NCBI GenBank assembly: GCA_007844125.1
Contig: CM017572.1
Location: 45,378,527 to 45,442,526, forward strand
Length of the DNA stretch: 64,000 bases
DNA from: Sinonovacula constricta
Taxonomy: Eukaryota; Mollusca; Bivalvia; Cardiida; Solecurtidae
Direction: 5' to 3'
Shown here: positions 11,160-23,067 of the stretch, one piece after another
How positions within the stretch are numbered: the first letter of the stretch is position 1
Layout of the letters: the number at the start of each line of letters is the position of its first letter
The notes under the pieces: model-generated
Told to the model about the DNA's origin: nothing
Databases searched by the model: none
What the model saw: the letters and a program-made list of their open reading frames with translations, nothing else
Made by a program: the position numbers and the translations under genes

Positions 11160-12127
11160 AATGATGTGAATTTATCAGATCCGTTTAAAGTAGAGAACGT
11201 GTTTATACCAGTATGCTTCATTTCTATTCATTTTATGCAAGTACACAAGGACGAACCTCATTCAACGTTAACTTTAGACGAAAAAAAACAACAACACAAT
11301 CAGTGAAAAAGTCTTAAAAGACAAGATTAACTGAAAATATGATGATGAACTTCTGTTTACAAGTGAACTCGATAACATAATTTTAAATCAGCACCAATGA
11401 TTTCTTATTTGAAATACTTTAACATATAGACAAAAGTAAAATATTTTTTTTTTTGATCGTTAAAAGATAGCAGAGACCGGAATATAGAATTGCACTAATA
11501 CTATTCATAATAAATGTTCTCTTTTAAAGAATGCCGGTATAATTTTACCCGATAAAAAGTTGTGTATAACATAAACTGATCTTCCATCATCATACACAAC
11601 AAAACATCAATCAATGCAAGTATAAGAGAAACGCTAAGTGAAGAATGTTTTAGGACAGACAACAAAACTCACTTTAAAGAACTTACAATCGTAGATCTAG
11701 TGTAATATTTCAATATTTAAAGCACGAATGCTGGAATTAATTTATCATATAACCAATAAATCAATTTGTTTTGTGTGTAAAATATAGCTTTTAATTAAAA
11801 TTAACAGTAAGGGATGTTAAGCGCAGGAAGCGACACGGTAGAGGAAAACGGCACTAAGTCAGATTTGAACATTTGTGATTCGACAACCAACCAGTGGTTT
11901 AGCGAAAATAACCAATGGGTGTTACTTACACGTCAAGTTCTGTGATCAGTTGCATTATTTATTAACTATGAAAATATACAATGTGCAAGCAGAAAAAAGT
12001 CATTAAGAAAATACCACTTACCAATGAATTAATGTACAAATACCATTATGCAAGCTGTAACACATGTAATTTCTGCCCTTTCCCTCTTTCAACAATAGAG
12101 TACGTGTTTGGGGAAATGCATTTATCA
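11160..12127. other. No gene seen
   Basis: AT-rich sequence with homopolymer A and T runs. No gene or repeat could be supported. Confidence 0.5.
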
Positions 12128-12664
12128 TAGGTAAATAAGAAAAGGTCATATCGAAATGTCCACATATAATTTAATCTAAGCTACCCCTAGACAAAGGCAA
12201 ACAGGGTAAATGTAAGTATGACAAAACATAGAGACGTGACATAACGCACAAAAAAGAGAATCAAGCGGTTACCGCCTTGGAACAGTCAGTCGGCAAAAGG
12301 ATCCACTGGGGTTCATAAGCCTGGTTTATGGAGCACTTCTTGAAGGTCTTTCTATCAAACAAACAGTGTCAATAAAATTTCCATCAAAGTGAAACAACTA
12401 ACAGTAAGCACCTGCATCGGGAGTTAAAACAGATACAATGAACTTATATACATACATAATATCTAGTAATAAAATAAACTATCAATATATGTACTATATT
12501 TAAAGTAGATAAAGGCCTCGACAACCTTAAAATTCCAAATGAGAGAGTAGTTTGAAATAAAACAGCCCAAGCGATGACGTACAGTAAGAACAATTTGAAA
12601 AAGTCTGACAATATCGTGACCTCATATGCCAAAAGTGTCAAAAGTAAAATGTAAACAATACCAA
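12128..12664 (-). mobile_element. Interspersed family B, near full-length copy
   Basis: This is the reverse complement of the copy at 4684-5226 along its whole length, from TAGGTAAATAAGAAAAGG at 12128 to the ACTTTTGACACTTTTGGCAT equivalent near 12640. The core lies at ~12265-12345 and retains CCGCCTTGGAACAGTCAGTC in this orientation. The left part of the core has a short deletion relative to the 5-kb copy. The 65-codon ORF inside is not conserved between copies, so I do not regard it as coding. Confidence 0.75.
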
Positions 12665-12955
12665 AGAAATCAACGAATTTTAGAAAACAACCTAAACCAA
12701 CAAAATAAAAATAAGTGCTGTTAGGAGTAATATATAATAAGCTTTAAAATAACATCATAAAAGGCCGATGATTTATCCGCAGTTGGCATATTTGATAATA
12801 AAAAAGGTACAAAAGATTCCGATGTTATACCTACTGTACAATTTCAGGTAAAGGGCATGGACATTGTTCAAGTTGTCTCGCCTATATAGTGCACGACTTG
12901 AGAGATAAAGAGACAAGAAATCCATCAGTGACTGTCCAATTATAGCTTGAAATCA
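12665..12955. other. No gene seen
   Basis: AT-rich spacer between family B and the RT-like relic. Confidence 0.5.
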
Positions 12956-12959
12956 CTGT

Positions 12960-13515
12960 TTTTATAAAATTTCAATGACTTTTCGGTCATCGTGTAATTT
13001 AAAAGTAATGCAAGTTCTTGACTGTAAAAGGGTCAACGCAAGATTCCCGAGTTGTTATCGTCAGCAATAAATTTTCTGGTAAGTTTTGTGAAGCGGTCAG
13101 AAAAGTCATTAAGATCCTTGACTTTCTTTAACGTGTATAAAACATTTCCATAAAATGCAGGATGGCTTATGCCTTGCTGCATAAGTGTTTTCATACTGCT
13201 ATTATACTTAAAAGCAATACAATCATTGCGGTGAAAGAATGATGAAAACGCCTTTCTTAATTTGTGAAATCGTAAACCTTGCTGTAACAGTTTAGAAGAA
13301 AGGGGTGTCTCGCATTGAAATCTTCTACTTTAGTACAAACTCGTGCAAAGCTTGTAAGGTGGGATATGTAAATACCATAGGAGGAAGCACGAGGTGAATC
13401 GCCGTCAAGGTATAGATAATTCACAATACTTAACCTGAAATCATCTCTCTTGATTTTAGTAGAGACGTTGTCATTAGAAATAGCGATCTTATCGTCTAGA
13501 AATGCTGCCAGTGGT
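12960..13515 (-). mobile_element. Reverse-transcriptase-like retroelement relic, C-terminal part
   Basis: The minus-strand reading gives ISNDNVSTKI then KRDDFRLSIVNYLYLDGDSP and RASSYGIYISHLTSFARV, with little interruption for about 90 codons (13515 to ~13245). It then continues in shifted frames to ~12970 (LRKAF-type and QGISHPAFYGNVLY-type segments). This order matches the C-terminal part of a widespread metazoan RT-encoding family that I know by pattern but cannot name with certainty; a Penelope-like affinity is possible. The YIDD-type catalytic region expected upstream is absent, cut off where the LINE 3' end begins. A second relic of the same family is at 42310-42565. Confidence 0.55.
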
Positions 13516-13534
13516 GTTTTTTGTGACGCTTAGG

Positions 13535-15040
13535 AATCCAGGATTCAAGTATTTTATTGCATGTAAGGCCACCGGCCCATAGACAAAATGCAACAAATTA
13601 ACAATAAACATAGGTAGTGAGGACACAAATAATATCATTAAATATTATGTCTACAAATGTGCATAATTATCATCAGCACACATTTATCATAAAACATGAT
13701 CATCAAAAATAATAATTTTGCCAAGAAGGAAAAAAACACATATTTAAACAATCATGAATTAATGTCAAAACTGTCGTTGTTTGACGCTTTTTTTAACAAT
13801 TTATCTTATCTGTTTAAACTATTTTATTGTAGTTGACAGTTGATTTTTACATTCTTCCTAACAAAAAATACTGTCTTTTTTCAAAAGCATAATAAAGATA
13901 CATAGCAAGGTTACGAATAATAGAATCATTTTCGTTAGACATTAAATTCCTAAATGCTAAAGTATTTCTGTCTTCCAGAATAAAATGAGGCATATACATA
14001 ATACGAAGACTTTCGAACAATGGACATATGAAAAGAAAATGCCACTCTCACAATATAAACATATTCTATCCTCTCTTGCAATACCAATATATCTACCTGT
14101 TTCAACCATTAAGTTATGTTAGGAGCTTCTTAACTGTAACAATGCTTTTCTAAATTTCAGAATATCAACAGATGTAACATATTTCTCTAAGCCGAAGGAA
14201 TGTTTATATTCTATATATTATCGAAGTTTATTGTTACTTACAACACGGGACCTCCAGGTCTGAATAAACTGATCTTTTAGTCTATTGATAAAAACGTATA
14301 TAAATTGATTTTTATTTGCTACATTTTTTTGATTCCTATACATATCCAAAGCCACTTTCATATAGAAGACACCTAATATCAGTTACCCAATTTGAATATC
14401 CGATCGCATCATAATGTTTGAGCATTTTATAACAACATTTAGCATATCTTGTATCAGGTAGCTTAATAATACGAATCCAATAAGACAAACACGACTTTAT
14501 TGTATATATGTACATCGGATATCTTCCCAAATCACCTAAGATGACATCATTATAAGTACTATTGGTAACATTTGAAAAACGTTAACAAGCATATGTTTGT
14601 AAATTTTTAATACACGCCATTTCTTTAAGTCCCAAATTTCAGAACCATATAGAGCAATAGAGCTCACTTTACAGTCAAAAACCTTAAAAATGTTTTGAAA
14701 GGGATGTTTTTTAATTCCCCAAAAGAATTAAACAAATGATTTAAAACTCTCTTAGCTTTATCGCACATATTTGCAGCCATTTTATATAGTTATAGTCTGT
14801 TTGTAAAACACACACCTACATAACAGTTTTAAATTGAGTTCCATTATAAAACCATTTTTCTCTTTGAGAAATGTGTACCCTTTCTTCAAAACAACAACTT
14901 TGGTTTTTTGAACATTAACCGTTAAAGAGTACGTTCTGCAAAATGTGTCTAAAATATTTAATTGTCTTTGTAAACCAACGATTGTGTCAGAAACAAATGC
15001 CACATCATCAGCAAACATTAAATGTGATATCTCTACTAAT
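13535..15040 (-). mobile_element. LINE relic, 3' half: RT palm to 3' UTR
   Basis: Reading on the minus strand from 15040, the frame gives ISHLMFADDVAFVSD, the intact catalytic FADD box of RT, then LTVNVQKTKVVVLKKG, the conserved LxVNxxKTK motif. Frameshifts follow, then KAKRVLNHLF, SSIALYGSEIW (thumb), and near 14100-14050 VETGRYIGIARDRICLYC, the Cys-containing C-terminal tail of many LINEs. The 3' UTR at 13535-13700 includes GGGCCGGTGGCCTTACATGC on the minus strand, ending in AATAAAATACTTGAATCC. Only the region from the catalytic palm onwards is present, the usual 5'-truncated state. No target-site duplication was identified. Confidence 0.85.
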
Positions 15041-15044
15041 TGTC

Positions 15045-16318
15045 AATTACTGTCTGAAAGTCAAGGTTGATGCTAGTGTAATGACTGGTGGTGGATAACT
15101 CAGCACTCAGTACATTTTTGTAATATAGTCGTCAGACAAAAATGATGTTGTTTGAAGCTTTTTCCGCAGGTACAAGTACAGATTTATCGTGAATATTCTG
15201 AAAGGACTGTTTTAGGTGTTTTAAGTGATAAAATTGTTTCTTGGGTAAACTATTGCGAAAGGAACTTCTTAAATTTTGAATAAATGAAAAATGAAATTAT
15301 GTAATAATTAAAAAGAAAGTGCTTTTAGTCGTAACTGCAAAGGACATCTGAAATGAAATAAGACACTCATTGCTTAATACACTCATTGCTTTGATGAATC
15401 TTGTTATGTTTTAATGAAACTTAATATGTCTCTACCCACTTTTGGCGAATAACAGATAGAACAACTATACCATTAAACCAATTAAACCAATATAATACAA
15501 TTCAAGGGAAAAGACAAAAGACAGCTGTACTTCAAAAATAGTGAAGCGAAATGAAAGGATCTGTGACAAATGTAAACAACACAGATAGGTTTTTCTGTTT
15601 TTGAAATTTACTAAATATACCCTTTTGCAATAAAGACACTTCTATTGATAGTGTGTTTACCGGGCAATCTGTTTAGAAGAAGAACCGCCTCATATACAAC
15701 TGCTTTTTTATAAAGGAATCAGTAGAAAAAAATGTGTAACGTATCTCTTATTAACAGATGTAACACACACAATACTCAACAAAATTCACCAATACACTCA
15801 AATATAGTTGTAAGATAAGACTAGCTATTTCTCAATACATCTGTTTTTTGTTATAACGTTCCCACAATATCAAGAAATATTCTTCAGTACCTATTCGTCA
15901 TTATCTTCATATTCAGCCTTAAGACTAAGGGATTACCAAAAAAAAGAAAGATAATTACTTCCTTCGTCACACTTCATTAGCAAGACAATGTTTATTGACG
16001 AAGGAGAATTTCCGTCTGGTAACATACAAAGGCCATCCTCGAGTCTCCATAATTTCACATGCTCGAATAAGCCTATCGCCTAACGAGATATAAAAATGAC
16101 ACTCAATAAAAGAGAGAAAGTGAACAAGCATTAATATGGGAATGCGTGTGACAAATGAATTACATTCAGATACGATATAACAACAAAGATACCTCTCATA
16201 ACAGTTTTAGAAAGCTTTATATATTGCTGGTTAAGCATAAAGTCTTTGTTAGCCGGTAGAAATGATTCCGTTTTACACCATTCTTTGATTCTTGTCTCGC
16301 ATATCATATATAATAATG
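15045..16318. other. No gene seen; small tandem at 15365-15395
   Basis: AT-rich. ACACTCATTGCTT is repeated in tandem near 15365-15395. Nothing else is supportable. Confidence 0.5.
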
Positions 16319-16320
16319 TG

Positions 16321-16332
16321 TATAGTAGTAGC

Positions 16333-16364
<32 letters not shown>

Positions 16365-16373
16365 GAGCAGTAA

Positions 16374-16415
<42 letters not shown>

Positions 16416-16527
16416 CAGTAGTAGTGTGGTAGTAGTAGTAGTTATACTTATATTAATAGTGGTTGTAGTAATAGCAGTTGTAGTAGTAGTAGCAGTAATA
16501 GCAGAAGCAGTAGTAGTATTTAGTAGT
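16321..16527. repeat. Imperfect (TAG/CAG/GTG)n trinucleotide repeat
   Basis: About 200 bp of GTAGTAGCAGTAG-type repeats with many substitutions. It produces Ser-rich, Val-rich and Leu/Thr-rich ORFs on both strands (16131-16724 minus and 16246-16581 plus), which I regard as artefacts. Confidence 0.93.
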
Positions 16528-16724
16528 TGTAGCAGAGATCTTGGTTGTGGTAGCTCAGGCCCGGATCTAAAATTCAGATAGAGGTGTCGCCGAAGACCAA
16601 ATTTGTCATGCGATCTAGTTAGATCCGTGGGTATGTCAAAATATAACATACCGCACACATCGTTAAACTTCGGTTGTGTGCCAGTACACATTATAATTTT
16701 TGAAAAAAAACAACAACAACACAA

Positions 16725-16815
16725 CTACAGCTGCATATCACTGGATTATAAAATTAGTATCAACTTAGTAATTTATCTCCCATTTTCTTTATTTGCAATT
16801 TGATACACAGTTCTG
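16725..16815 (+). repeat. Direct repeat pair, copy 1
   Basis: The segment around GATTATAAAATTAGTATCAA and TTTGATACACAGTTCTG aligns, about 75-80% by eye, with 17061-17160, 336 bp further on. Source unknown. Confidence 0.65.
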
Positions 16816-17060
16816 GCAATTGCCAAAGCAACACAATTTATGCAAATTTTTTACAACCGTATTAGCTTAGAAAATTTAACTACGTTAATTTTTAACAAAC
16901 AAGAAACATTTTTTCCAGTGTACTTTGGGCAACACAAAATATAGTTAAATATAATCAAAAAAGTGCACTTTCCAGTTATCACGTTATAGATTTGTTTAAT
17001 GTTTGAAGTAGCAACATTTCTGAACGAAAACTGCACATTGCTTGTAACACATGGTGCTTC

Positions 17061-17160
17061 CTACATCTGCAGATCAATAGATTATAAAATAAATATCAGC
17101 TTAGCAACAGATCTTTCCTTTTCTCTTTTTCTCTTGTTTGCAACTTGATACACAATTCTG
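17061..17160 (+). repeat. Direct repeat pair, copy 2
   Basis: It contains AGATTATAAAATAAATATCA and CTTGATACACAATTCTG, matching copy 1 at 16725-16815 in the same orientation. It carries an extra CTTTT-rich insertion. No gene between the copies is supportable. Confidence 0.65.
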
Positions 17161-17632
17161 TATAGCCTGTGTTTTTGCTATAAACGGAGTACCAAAAAAG
17201 TCCTCCCAGAACAAAAATGCCTTCTTTTTATTTTAGCAAAGAAGAACGCTTCCGAAAATGTTCCCATGCTTTTAAATGCCATCCTGTAAATTTTCCACAT
17301 TTTGCGAAATTGTTTAGTTGTCTCCACAGTTAAGTCATGTAAATAGAATGATAATAACATCGGATTTGTTGTTATAAAAGTCTGAGGTCGAGATATATTT
17401 TATCTTTTACTTTTGTTAAATTTTAGATTTTGTCCCGAAGGTATTTTGTCATACACATGCCAACAAGTATTGCCACTGTTTGTGTTTGTGCTTAGCTATA
17501 ACTTTAAGTTACATTTTTGCTCTATCATATGTCAGAATCAATCTCAAAGCTGTGACCTTAATATATTACAATTTTCTTAAATCAGTTTATGGAAAACAAA
17601 ACTGGCACAATATGTTAGTTATGACAGTATTG

Positions 17633-17706
17633 TTGATAGCGCAATCGGTCAAGCGTCGGTCGACCCCAGATATGGAAGGTTCCCGGTTCGATGCCTGGAA
17701 GCGACA
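17633..17706 (+). repeat. tRNA-like SINE head or tRNA pseudogene
   Basis: Box A-like TAGCGCAATCGG at 17637-17648 and box B GGTTCGATGCC at 17685-17695 are 48 bp apart, normal spacing for an internal Pol III promoter. The T arm CCCGG..CCTGG pairs at 4 of 5 positions. The anticodon arm and acceptor stem do not pair well, so a functional tRNA is unlikely. This is most likely the head of a tRNA-derived SINE or a tRNA pseudogene. Confidence 0.5.
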
Positions 17707-17709
17707 TAC

Positions 17710-18600
17710 CAAAGATGTTAAAATAGTAGTGGCATAGCTCGTTTGCTTACAGGGTCTCAGTGTATAGGATTGTTCTTTCCAGAAAATGTGGAAATCGCAA
17801 ATTCTCTTTCCCTAGAAGACATTAAATTAGATTATATATACCTTATTATGTATTAATCAATCACTCTGGACGAAACACTTCATAATTATGTCTCAATTTA
17901 TTATTAAATACGGCAATATAACTTACATTGACAAAAGAAGTACCGAGAAATACAAAGTGGTTCGATAAAAATGCATTAGAAGCACTTAACCTGTCGCTAT
18001 AACACTAAATATGTACATTAAAATGTAGTTGAGATGTGGTGTAACCGGTATTAATTTGTATTAATGTTATGTTGTGGTATTTAATGTGCCGCTTTACATC
18101 TGAAGTGCCAATTAATCTGAATTACTGAAGATCCACGTGTGAACAATTAACACTAGAAATAAGTAGGTATGTATGTAATTATCCAAAAAGCACTCGTTTC
18201 CCTATTATCCCCATATACACGACTCAGCACAATTTCAATCTTAAACTTTGCTACGAACAATTCACAATGTATTTCCTCTTGTTAACTTTTTTAACTCACA
18301 TACTTATACTATAATACTTTTGTGAAGCATTTTTATTAACGCATTTTTACGCATAGGAGTAATTTAACACATGCCTCCACATTGCGGTACAGTACAGACG
18401 GAATTACGTAATGCGTTCCACGGGACCCTTGCTCGCTTTCATATGGTCATACAAAATGCCAAATGTGGTCTCGAGGTCGAGCCAGGAAGTGAAACATCCG
18501 CTATTTACAGGTGGACATCTTTGAGCAATCAAATTTTCTTTTGCCTATTGGCAATAAATTATAGGCCAGAATGTTTAATTAAACTGTAATGATAATACCT
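17710..18600. other. No gene seen
   Basis: AT-rich. A 72-codon ORF at 18371-18589 has ordinary composition but no recognisable domain and no conserved second copy. Confidence 0.5.
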
Positions 18601-18606
18601 AGAAGT

Positions 18607-18845
18607 TCATCACCATCACCACCATCATCATCATCATCATCATCTTCATCATCGTCATTATTATCACCGCAACTATCACCACCACCATACTAGTAATAAA
18701 ATACTCATCATCATCATCATCATCATCATCAGAACCAAGGGCCGCAGCAGGATCATCATCCTCATCATCGCCACCTCTACACAACCACCACCACACAGCT
18801 ATTACCACACAAATACCACTAACACCACCTCATAATCATCATCAG
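18607..18845. repeat. Imperfect (ATC)n/(ACC)n trinucleotide repeat
   Basis: ATC-rich tracts at 18607-18655 and 18705-18770 and ACC-rich patches to 18830 form one decayed array of about 240 bp. The Asp/Met-rich minus-strand ORF is an artefact. Confidence 0.93.
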
Positions 18846-18849
18846 ATTT

Positions 18850-19176
18850 TTTTAATGTCCTTCACCAGAAAAAAACAACAATCTCGTCATTTTGTGTCAG
18901 GACAGAAATTTTCACAGTAGGGGATTTATACATGTTCCAAAAAGTACTAAAGAAAAAATATTTACCCATCTTTAATGTTTTTGAAAAATTATTTTCTGAG
19001 CTACTGCTTAAAGTTTTGTTTTCTTACCATTAAATTTAATCGATGCATTTCAAAAATGATTACCAGGTAGTTTACTAATTCTTTTTAATAAAGGGTTGTA
19101 TATTTCATCTGGTATTATGTAACAAGCCTACGTCCTCGTTTCCTGGGGCCATCATTTACAGTGTCACTTAATCCAC
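18850..19176. other. No gene seen
   Basis: AT-rich spacer before the family A copy. Confidence 0.5.
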
Positions 19177-19645
19177 AATAAGAATATATGACAGAGTCCT
19201 ATGAGCATTGCAACATATATCAAATTCTGAAAAGGCACAGGACATAGGTATTTCACATGCAAGTCAAGTGAAGAGTAAGAACAATTTTTTTATGATTCAA
19301 AAGAGCAAACCCGACAGTTACCGCCTTGGAACGGTCAGTCGGAAATATTGACCGACTCGGGTGCTAAAACTGGTTTTTACAGAGCTCTAACCTCACACTT
19401 TCTGATGGGTTTCTAAAATGCAAACGATGGAAAGAAAACTGATCTATTTGAATACAAAAATGTCCAAGCGCTGATGTTTTCTTTAATAAGTTATGACGAA
19501 AGTAGTGACGTCATTGAAAAATAATGTCCACAGTGTATAGAAAAGGAAGGGGTATTATTTCGATAGAAAAAACTAAAAAAAAAATTTTCATTATAATTGA
19601 AATCAACTTTTTGAATAAAGAAAAAGCATGACCAGAGAAATATAA
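19177..19645 (-). mobile_element. Interspersed family A, 5'-truncated copy (~470 bp)
   Basis: It starts with the reverse complement of the family 3' end (AATAAGAATATATGACAGAG). The core at ~19310-19400 has TTACCGCCTTGGAACGGTCA and the matching GACCGACTCGGGTGC arm. It then aligns through TGACGTCATTGAAAAATAAT (19507-19526) with the 34-kb and 43-kb copies. Similarity ends near CATGACCAGAGAA at 19627-19640, so the 5' ~170 bp present in the longest copies is missing. Confidence 0.8.
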
Positions 19646-19649
19646 AATA

Positions 19650-20780
19650 AAAGGTTTCAAAAGGGCATCCCCAGGCGGTTTTAAGGGAATATGTTTCATA
19701 TTTGACCATTAGCTTTCATCATTTTCTTCACAGACCAAAAGGGACAGAAATAATGCTGATATTGTTTTTACTTATGTGGATAAAAGATAATCACTTTGCT
19801 ATGTGAGGCGATGACCCTTATGTATATTTGGAATAAGGATAACGTTCTATTGGACATATATAATGAGCAATTTAATCCAGGCTATTGTAGAACACGTATG
19901 AAATACACATGTAACAGCAACGTGCAAATTTGGTGCATTATCAATTATAACAAGGGCCAATACTTACGTGGGATATTAAGCAATTAGTCAGGAACGTATT
20001 CATAATAATACTCTCTACTTACGAAATTAATCCTAAAATAAAACAAAAACCAAATAATTTACATGGATTGTGAAAAATGATTTTGTGTTTTTAAACCGCA
20101 TATTTTGTCCTAGGAAAACTGCATCTAAAAAGAACGGAATATTAATTGTAAAGAATGCCAGTAAAATAAAATTGTCTTTGCCGATAATAATGAATGAACT
20201 CGAATGCACGCGATTAAAGCTTGTTCATTATCGCTTAGCAGCTTACTTTTCTCGTGTCAAAAGCGTGTGTTCAGTGTTCGTTCTGCATGCGTGCTGAGTG
20301 CGTTTGGAAGTAATCTATATTTTTACACCTGTATATATTTTACTTCATCAGCATGTATATACACATCTTCAATTTTTTCAGGGTTTGTCAGAAATTCTCT
20401 GAGTTCAAGTTATAATGCAACACAGATTTTATCTTTTTATTTGCATTTCCGTATGTCATATTGTTGTCTTTATATATGTTGTCAGAACAATGGTATTTGT
20501 AGGTTTTAATATGTGGTGTCTTTATTCTTATCCGCCTTAACATATACATGTAGAAATCATTTACATATTTTCCTAAAATAAACTAATAACATTAAATTAC
20601 TTTAGAAATGATTTTTTTTCAAAAAACAACTATTTTACTTTAAGAACACGTATTGTGCACAATCTTTGGTCAAGTGGACCTTCAAAAACGCATGGCTAGT
20701 TAACAGTGACTGACCTTGAAATCTTTTGATGAAGATGTGTGGATGATGATGATGAAGGGGGCAAATGTCGGGCTTAAATT
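19650..20780. other. No gene seen
   Basis: AT-rich. ORFs at 19796-19987, 20070-20297 and 20204-20509 lack recognisable domains, and I do not support them as genes. Confidence 0.5.
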
Positions 20781-20785
20781 AACAT

Positions 20786-20812
20786 GGGGGTTGGGGGGGG
20801 GGGGGGGGGGGG
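20786..20812. repeat. Poly-G/poly-C tract
   Basis: GGGGGTT followed by a run of about 20 G residues. It is G-quadruplex-capable on the plus strand and encodes a Pro run on the minus strand. Confidence 0.95.
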
Positions 20813-21470
20813 CGACCTCACTCACTCCATATCTAGCGAAGTGACTCCATTTTAGTCTCAACATCAGAGAAACATGGAGGGGATTCCTTCTTCCTTTGCG
20901 TTTTAGGACGTTCCTCCTGAGCTGTACTGTAAAGAGCAGATGATGTATGTGCATTAACATCAACGGACCTATGAACAACTTTGTTAAGAAAGAGGCAATT
21001 TACCTATGTTGTAGCATATTAAATCGTAACAGGTTTTAACCTCTTTTTTTCTAGAAAATAGGACTATCGCATGATAATGAGAAATGATATTTCGAGACGC
21101 ACAAGCCAACGACAACGTGTTGCCTTATACATCATATATGATTTTCAATTTAAACAAGCAATTTATCACTTAAATGAAAGTTTATAAACGTGATATTTGG
21201 GCTTTAGAAACCCCTGTATTAAAAAAACGGTAAAGCAGCAATTTATAATATTAAACATTTAAGTTAACAAGACTTTTAATTTTCAAACATATCTTCGTTT
21301 TAAATTCACACCCTTGTTATCATTTATATATCTATATATACACTTCCACCCTGTCCATGTTTACAATCTCTACTCTACCTTCCACAGTTTTGGCAACCAG
21401 GTGCTGATCTACACGTCTCAGTGTTTTCTCGTCATTTTAACACCTGATTGTTTTTACCTTTGTCTTGTAA
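20813..21470. other. No confirmed gene; possible minus-strand exon at 20837-20975
   Basis: On the minus strand a frame of about 48 codons (TAQEERPKTQRKKESPPC within it) ends at a TAG near 20837. It is preceded by a pyrimidine-rich TTGCCTCTTTCTT and a candidate acceptor TTCATAG. This is suggestive only. The rest is AT-rich. Confidence 0.25.
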
Positions 21471-21473
21471 AAG

Positions 21474-21569
21474 TACACACATGCAAAAACGCACAAACGC
21501 ACCCCGCACACACACGCACACATACACCATCACGCACGCACGCACGCACGCACGCAAACACATGCACAC
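21474..21569. repeat. (CA)n/(CGCA)n compound microsatellite
   Basis: CACACA and CGCACGCA tracts. ORFs on both strands here are repeat artefacts. Confidence 0.95.
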
Positions 21570-21667
21570 TGAGATAATACATCTTAAAAAGACGACAGTT
21601 ACCTCCTTAGAACAACTCATTTAATGGTAGATATGATAAAGGTTTGACAATTCATTGATTAAACGTC

Positions 21668-21718
21668 AACAAAAAAACAACAAACAAACCAAACAAAACA
21701 CAAACAACAACAACACCA
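21668..21718. repeat. A/C-rich simple repeat (AAC/AAAC)
   Basis: CAAAAAAACAACAAACAAAC-type sequence of about 50 bp, similar in style to the tracts at 1716 and 45735. Confidence 0.9.
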
Positions 21719-21719
21719 C

Positions 21720-23067
21720 TTTAAACAAATGCGATCATATGCTGTTTATAGTTATATTTTCTACAACATTGTAACTAACCGAATTAGCTGCACGAAACAT
21801 GCTATCCCTACCGAAAAATTACACCAAATGTAACATTTAATATTAGAATAAAGCCAAAAAAGAAACTAATATACAATAAATAGGTCATATGTGCTTAAAA
21901 ATATATTAAAAATTTGATGACAACATTATAAGGATGATCACGTAGGATCGCACCTTTTCCTGGCGACTTTGTTACACAGGTGGCAGGCTAAGAATCGGAT
22001 ATATTATTGTGGGTATTGACTTTAATCATGACGATGTACACTTTATTGTGGTGATAATTATGAAATATCTGTTACAGTACGAAACCCATTAGCTTAATGT
22101 GTAAGAATAAACATATTCTATAAAATGTATATTTAATTGTTTATAAACAAAATAATTACATCCCGATTAGAACTAACTGACGTCCTGATGACAAATACTG
22201 CCGATTACAAGTCTACCAAATAAACTTCAAAATATTAGGGGTTTTCTTGAGTATTTTTATATCGTTATTACTAGCGATCACCTCTTTCAAACTTGCAACA
22301 CAATAAAAGATAAAAAAAATACTAGATCTAATCTACATGTTAAAAATACAGCTTTGTGCTTGCGTTCGTTAGACAACTGGTTTATCTCGTGCTTAAAGAC
22401 TATATTCAATGGTTACGATCGAAGACTGGGGACTTAGAAATGCTAGTTTTGCATGCAAGGTGGAATATAATCTCCTGTTGTTGCCATTCATTTCTCAACT
22501 GTAGAAATACCGAACGATATGACAATTTATCAAAGTCTGAAGGAATTACCACGTGTTACTTTTTATATAGTGATCTGACTTCATTAGTGATATCTTTGTC
22601 TCATTTTATTTCCTCTTCACAAAGATAAGATACAAGAAATTATACAAATGTGGTAAATATTAACAGATCATGGAGAAGAACAAAAGTGAAAACATCCAGC
22701 AAATATATATGCAGTATAAACATACACATGTTGAAAGTTAAATAACTAAAATGACGATTGAAATCAGATCTCAATTAAATGTAAGTTTACATTATGAAGG
22801 AATGGGAAAATGTGTGGAAAGGACAATTGAGATTGAGAGGCCCTAACAGGGATATGTAGCATTCTGGGGTGTTTTGCGTAAGATACCATTTACTTGTGAA
22901 ATTTTTAAAAAAAATAAACTAAATACAGTTGTAAGATACATTATTTACATATAAAGGTCCGGATTTGAGTCTAGAGTGCACAGTGTGTTAAGGTACATCT
23001 CATCCAGAATAAACTTGTCGAAAAGAAACACAAGTAGGTTATGGCATGATGTGTCGTACCTATGTTA
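21720..23067. other. No gene seen
   Basis: AT-rich. A 90-codon plus-strand ORF at 22356-22628 has no recognisable motif. Nothing else is supportable. Confidence 0.5.

Noticed and set aside
11030..11221. ORF with a poly-Val run
   Set aside because: Translation of the TAC trinucleotide repeat.
16131..16724. 197-codon Thr/Leu-rich ORF (minus) and Ser-rich ORF (plus)
   Set aside because: Both derive from the TAG/CAG trinucleotide array; the non-repeat ends have no recognisable domain.
17633..17706. Functional tRNA gene
   Set aside because: Anticodon and acceptor stems do not pair; kept only as a tRNA-like repeat.
18599..18808. Asp/Met-rich ORF
   Set aside because: Translation of the ATC trinucleotide array.
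20700..20978. 92-codon ORF with a Pro run
   Set aside because: The frame depends on the poly-G tract; the alternative short exon frame in the same place is kept only as a weak finding.
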